Assembly (NCBI GenBank): GCA_023525975.1
Contig: CM042034.1
Coordinates: forward strand, 27,678,779-27,742,778
Length of the DNA stretch: 64,000 bases
Origin: Smallanthus sonchifolius
Taxonomy: Eukaryota > Streptophyta > Magnoliopsida > Asterales > Asteraceae
Reading direction: 5' to 3'
Below, one piece after another: positions 60,200 to 64,000 of the stretch. How positions within the stretch are numbered: position 1 is the stretch's first letter; each line of letters starts with the position of its first letter. The notes below the pieces were generated by a model, which saw only the letters and a program-made list of their open reading frames with translations, was not told where the DNA came from and ran no database searches. The position numbers and the translations under genes were made by a program.

Positions 60200-61238
60200 A
60201 CTTCTTTTAGGGATGGACCCCATTTCAACTAACTTAGTGTGTCATCTTCTATCTCCCCCTGACCACTATGTTGGGATGTGTAGAAGAATTTTGTTTCAAG
60301 GAAGTCGCAGTTCATGGTCGTGTATATGTGACGATTTTTTGGATTATAGCAACGGTATCCTTTTTTATTAATGCCATAGCCAACAAATACACACTTTTCA
60401 GCACATGGACCGAGTTTGGTTCGGTTAGCTTTAGGTATGTGGACGAATACGGAACACCCAAATATCTGTGGTTGAAGGATAAGAGCAGGAGGAAGTTTGG
60501 TAAAATCAGATAGGGTTTGGAGAGGGGTTTTAGGTCAAGAGCTTTAGTTGGTAGCCGATTGATAAGATATGTAGCAGTAGCAAGCGCTTTGGGTCAAAAA
60601 GACCTAGGCACTTGAGGCTCAATAAGTATGGCCCGAGTTATCTCAAAGAGGATGCGGTTTTTTCGTTGTTTTGTTCGGGAGTGTGTGGGCAAGTGGTTTG
60701 GTGAATCACTCCTTTCGTTTGACAAAATTGTTTCATGGAGTCATTTACAAACTCCCCCATTGTCGGACCGGAGGATTTAGATATTGGTTTTAAACTGTGT
60801 TTGTATCATGGTATAAAACATAGTAAATTTGTCAAAAACTTAAGATTTGTGTTTTAAAAAATAAATCCATGTCATACGAGTGCAATCATCAACAAATAGA
60901 AGGAAAAAACGAAAGCTTTGTCCCCCAATAATTTCCGTTGGCCCCCATACATATGAATGGATAAGAGAAAAAGGAGAATCAACTCTTGTGTTATTCGGTT
61001 TATATGTTTGTCTATGACTTTTAGCTAGAATACAAGTTTCACAATTTAACGGTTTATTTGAAGGAAATAACTTTGAAAATAAGAGATGCAGATAACCAGT
61101 GGAGGGATGTCCTAATATTCTGTGCCATAGCCACGCTTCTCTATTAGTAGTTCCGTGAGCAAGCATCACAGTACCTTGTTGAGTCACCTCTTCCACATAA
61201 TACAATCCTTGGTGTTCAGTGCCACGCCCAATGATCAC
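60200..61238 (-). pseudogene. Copia F integrase region
   Basis: GAG-pre-integrase AWLWHRILGHPSTGYLHLLF with CETCILAKSHRQ. The core start is FRFFLLFVDDCTRMTWIYFL. After 60840 several frames hold scattered remnants of the core and C-terminal region down to about 60200. Heavily degraded. Confidence 0.85.
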
Positions 61239-62232
61239 TCACGTCATGATGTCTTGAAGAATACAAAAAGTGGGGTGCAATGAAACAGTGCAATTTAATT
61301 CATTTGTCACATGACTGATAGATAAAAGTTTATGTGACAAGGACGGGACATAAAGACAATTTGTGAGTTTTAAAGTTGAGGATATTTCAATAGTTCCTCC
61401 TCCTTTAACAGGGACTATTCCTCCATTAGCGGTCTTGGTGTGGCTAATTTTGGGTTTAGATCTTGACACAATGTCCAATAGATCAAATGTCATGGTGTTG
61501 GTTGCACCACAATCAAATATCCAACATTTATTTAAATTTTCGCAGGTGTTGACTATATTAGCTTGTCCAAGGGGTTTCTTTTTTGTAAAATATTGAATTT
61601 TGTTTTGTAAAACACTATAATTATTTCCGTAAACAAAATATCGTGAGGGGTCATTTTCTAAAATATCATTTCCTTTTAGCTGTTGACCAGTATCATAATT
61701 AAGAGTATTGTTATTTTGTAAAATACTATTTTCTTTTATCTTTTGGCTGGTATCACAACTAGAAGTTTGGTGATTGTTTTTAAGTATTTTTAAAATGTTA
61801 GGACATAAAAATTTAGAGTTTAAAAGACAGGGGCTTGAGGGTTTATTCTCAAACCCGTTACCTCCATTGTCCATCTCTCCTAGGGTTGAGACTCCTCCTC
61901 CAGCATAGACCACACCGTCGAATCCGCCTCCATATCCTCCTATGTCGCCGCCGCTACCGGTAAGTTCAGGGGTGCCGACGACAACAGAAGATTTTCCCCC
62001 TTCTTGTGCCCATCATTCCACCACTCGGGGTAACCCACGAGTTTGAACCATTGGTCCTTGGTGTGTTTTGACATACCACAGTGACTGCACTTCAGTTTGG
62101 TCTTATCAGCATGGAATGATGGATTGCTTGAGTTCTTCTGGCCTGGACGCCCTTTTGACAGAAACCCTAGACCCTCAGAATCGTGAGAACTGTTGGCAGC
62201 AAGTCCTGCCGCCACATCGTTCACGGAGGAGC
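61239..62232 (-). pseudogene. Copia F gag C-terminus and protease
   Basis: The zinc knuckle reads CSHCGMSKHTKDQW, where the family ends in Cys, so zinc binding is lost. It is followed by FKLVGYPEWW. The protease motif is CWIFDCGATNTMTFD (family D-S/T-G-A, here DCGA). It continues LTNCLYVPSLSHKLLSISH. The gag N-terminus is missing at the A-type LTR junction. Confidence 0.88.
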
Positions 62233-64000
62233 TGTGACAATCCGACTTTTCAAGCTAACTCCGTTAGCAATCCCGTTAGATTCTTTGTTAAATCCTAACC
62301 CTGTTAACTCTGTCATAAACCTCAAGGATTAATTCTATCAATTCCCGAACTTAATTACATGAAATCACAGGGACTAATCCTGTAATTAATTCAAACTTAA
62401 TTCTTTGACTTTTAAAAGTCAAAATCATGAACTCTTGTTACCAAGTTCAAACCAAAAACTGATAATCAACTCGAATTAGTAACTGATTTAATCCTTAATG
62501 CCATTAACGACCATCATCGATACCTTAATCACAGCTTTAATCCGATAGCAAACCCAATTATTACACATTAAACCCGTTACCGTTGAAACCCCCACTCCCA
62601 CGATCAAATTCGCATCGATTCGTTTATTTTCCTCACAATTGAACATCTGCACACACCCTACGAACTCCACAGAAGCTACCTCGTATGCCAATTTGACTGG
62701 AATCGTTATAGAAATCGTCGGAGGCCAAGATCATCGAAGTCGGAGTACGTTTTAGTCGGCAACCACCAATTCGAGCACCATTCCGGTAATGATTTAATTC
62801 TACAATTTCGTTTTTGTGTTTAGATCGATAACCCTATGAGAATTGGATCATATAACACCGAATTGAACCCAATCCAGATTCTAGGGTTCATGTAATTTGG
62901 GGTTTAATCGAACCCTACCTTCGAATCGATCTCAATCAAATCAAACCACAGGGTTAGATTCGCAACTCATCACTAATTAAAAGCCCCATGATTTCATCAG
63001 AAAACATTAACGCATTCGATCAATTTGATCTTGTGTTCATAACCTAGGGTTTCTAATGTTCAATCATGAAATTAACAGTTTTAAATTCAACAAGTTTTGC
63101 AATTAAGCGCACCCACAGACTCGTTTTTCATTATAGAACAAAACCCCTTTGCTAATTTGGCAAATCGCGACCGATATAAGGGATTGGGATTGGGATCGAT
63201 CGCATATGGGGAGGAGAGTTCACTGGGGCTTATTGTTAAAACCAGTTAAATCATAATCATGTTGCGATTGCCCTACCGGGTGGACTGGTTAAGACTTAGT
63301 GCTGGTAGGGGAGAGACCCGGGTTCGAATCCCTCCCCACTATTTTATTTTTAAACCATTTTTTCCACTATTAATTTAATATAAAATCAAACCCTATATTA
63401 TTATATTAATAAATAAAAATGTTTTGAGCCCGTTAACCACCCGTAGGCTCGAGTTTGGTCTTGCAACCCGTATTTATTATTAAAATCTATTTATATTATA
63501 ATATATTCACATTATTTTTGTACCGTGACACAAATTAAAAAAAAATAATATATTTTATATATATTATTTCCTCTGTATTATAAATATTTTTGTAACGTTT
63601 CAAAGTTATAAATAATATAAATATTTATATTGTTTACCCGTAATTATATTCTCGAATAAAAATAATATATTATTATTTTTGCCACATAAATAGTTATCGT
63701 ATTAACTATGCGAGTTTAAAAATAATATAATAATATTATTTTTCTAAATCATTACTTAATGACGAAGGCGATTGAATATATTTATTAATTATTGTAATTT
63801 TTGTCTTTCGTCGCATATCGTAATCGTTCTAATTATTTAACTTAGAAATCTGTATTTCCGTGAACACGTTCGTTTACTCTTAAACATTAGAGCGTTTCTT
63901 TTAGGACGTTCCACATTTCCGTGTTGTCGTCACATATTCCATTGTATCACTAATTGTTATGTGTATAATTCTAGGGCATACGTAAGTCGTTGCAGGCTAA
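62233..64000 (+). mobile_element. A-type chromovirus LTR, 5' 1.8 kb, running off the window
   Basis: Begins TGTGACAATCCGAC directly inside copia F gag, and aligns with 6314 onward (shared GACAATCCG start, TTGACTTTTAAAAGTC block, GATAACCCTATGA block, CGTACCATT-type AT-rich end). Whether it is a solo LTR or part of a full element cannot be told. It carries a tRNA-like block at 63265-63350. Confidence 0.85.
63265..63350 (+). promoter_or_regulatory. tRNA-like sequence in the second A-type LTR
   Basis: TGGTTAAGACTTAG is A-box-like and GGTTCGAATCC is a perfect B box. TTTTATTTTT follows within 15 bp. It starts about 1.03 kb inside the LTR. It corresponds to 7645-7730, where the A box is better and the B box worse. 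Confidence 0.6.

Larger units (their letters stand above)
58043..62232 (-). mobile_element. Copia element F, minus strand, 5' part lost or displaced
   Basis: Short 3' LTR at 58043-58268 (226 bp; minus strand TGTTAGAAAATA to CAGTTCAACA), preceded by polypurine tract CTTGAGGGGGAG (58282-58269). Then RNase H, RT, integrase, protease and gag lie in minus-strand order. It ends abruptly in gag at 62232, where an A-type LTR begins. The CCHC-like gag and short LTR suggest an Ale/Retrofit-like lineage (inference). Confidence 0.9.

Overview
This is plant nuclear DNA, most likely from a eudicot with a repeat-rich genome. It is AT-rich and non-operonic, and nearly all of it is layered plant transposable elements: Ty3/gypsy chromoviruses, Ty1/copia elements, hAT and Mutator-type non-autonomous DNA elements, and tRNA-derived SINEs. 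The style of the LTRs recalls Asteraceae, but that is only an impression. No intact transposon protein is present; every gag/pol region carries stops or frameshifts.

Layout. 1-5.2 kb: a ~2.3-kb unit of unknown origin present twice in tandem, ending in a SINE. 5.2-9.6 kb: a 5'-truncated chromovirus (element A: integrase, chromodomain, 2.9-kb LTR) followed by an LTR fragment of a second chromovirus family (B type). 9.6-15.3 kb: first copy of a ~5-kb segmental duplication (second copy 44.75-50.4 kb). It holds part of a degenerate LTR element (here called R2), the 3' exons of an unrecognised host gene on the minus strand (gene G), a Mutator-type element, and a hAT element invaded by a copia LTR. 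15.3-18.3 kb: third partial copy of the 2.3-kb unit, then AT-rich sequence. 18.6-19.3 kb: a probable two-exon gene for a small secreted peptide, the best candidate for a live gene. 19.8-20.1 kb: a third copy of the last exon of gene G.

20.1-47.2 kb is a nest. R2 (LTRs 20114-20498 and 46829-47233) contains chromovirus B (20585-41660, minus strand, TSD AAAAT). The right LTR of B contains the non-autonomous LTR element C (29443-39505, TSD CACCC), and its left LTR contains a 534-bp Mutator-type foldback element (9-bp TSD). 47.2-57.9 kb: gene G exons, with a Mutator-type element in one intron and, in another, a hAT element (8-bp TSD) that is itself split by copia element E (49454-57144, TSD GGATC). 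58.0-62.2 kb: minus-strand copia element F, cut at 62233 by an A-type LTR that runs off the window.

Most notable: (1) B and the coding-free element C share primer site, polypurine tract and a leader hairpin whose inner stem shows a compensatory base-pair change, as expected for a helper/parasite pair. (2) tRNA-like sequences with pol III A and B boxes sit roughly 1.0-1.3 kb inside the LTRs of A and C. (3) Gene G exons are recoverable across transposon-filled introns, in three partial copies. (4) A small secreted peptide gene. (5) Several precisely dated nested insertions and rearrangements.
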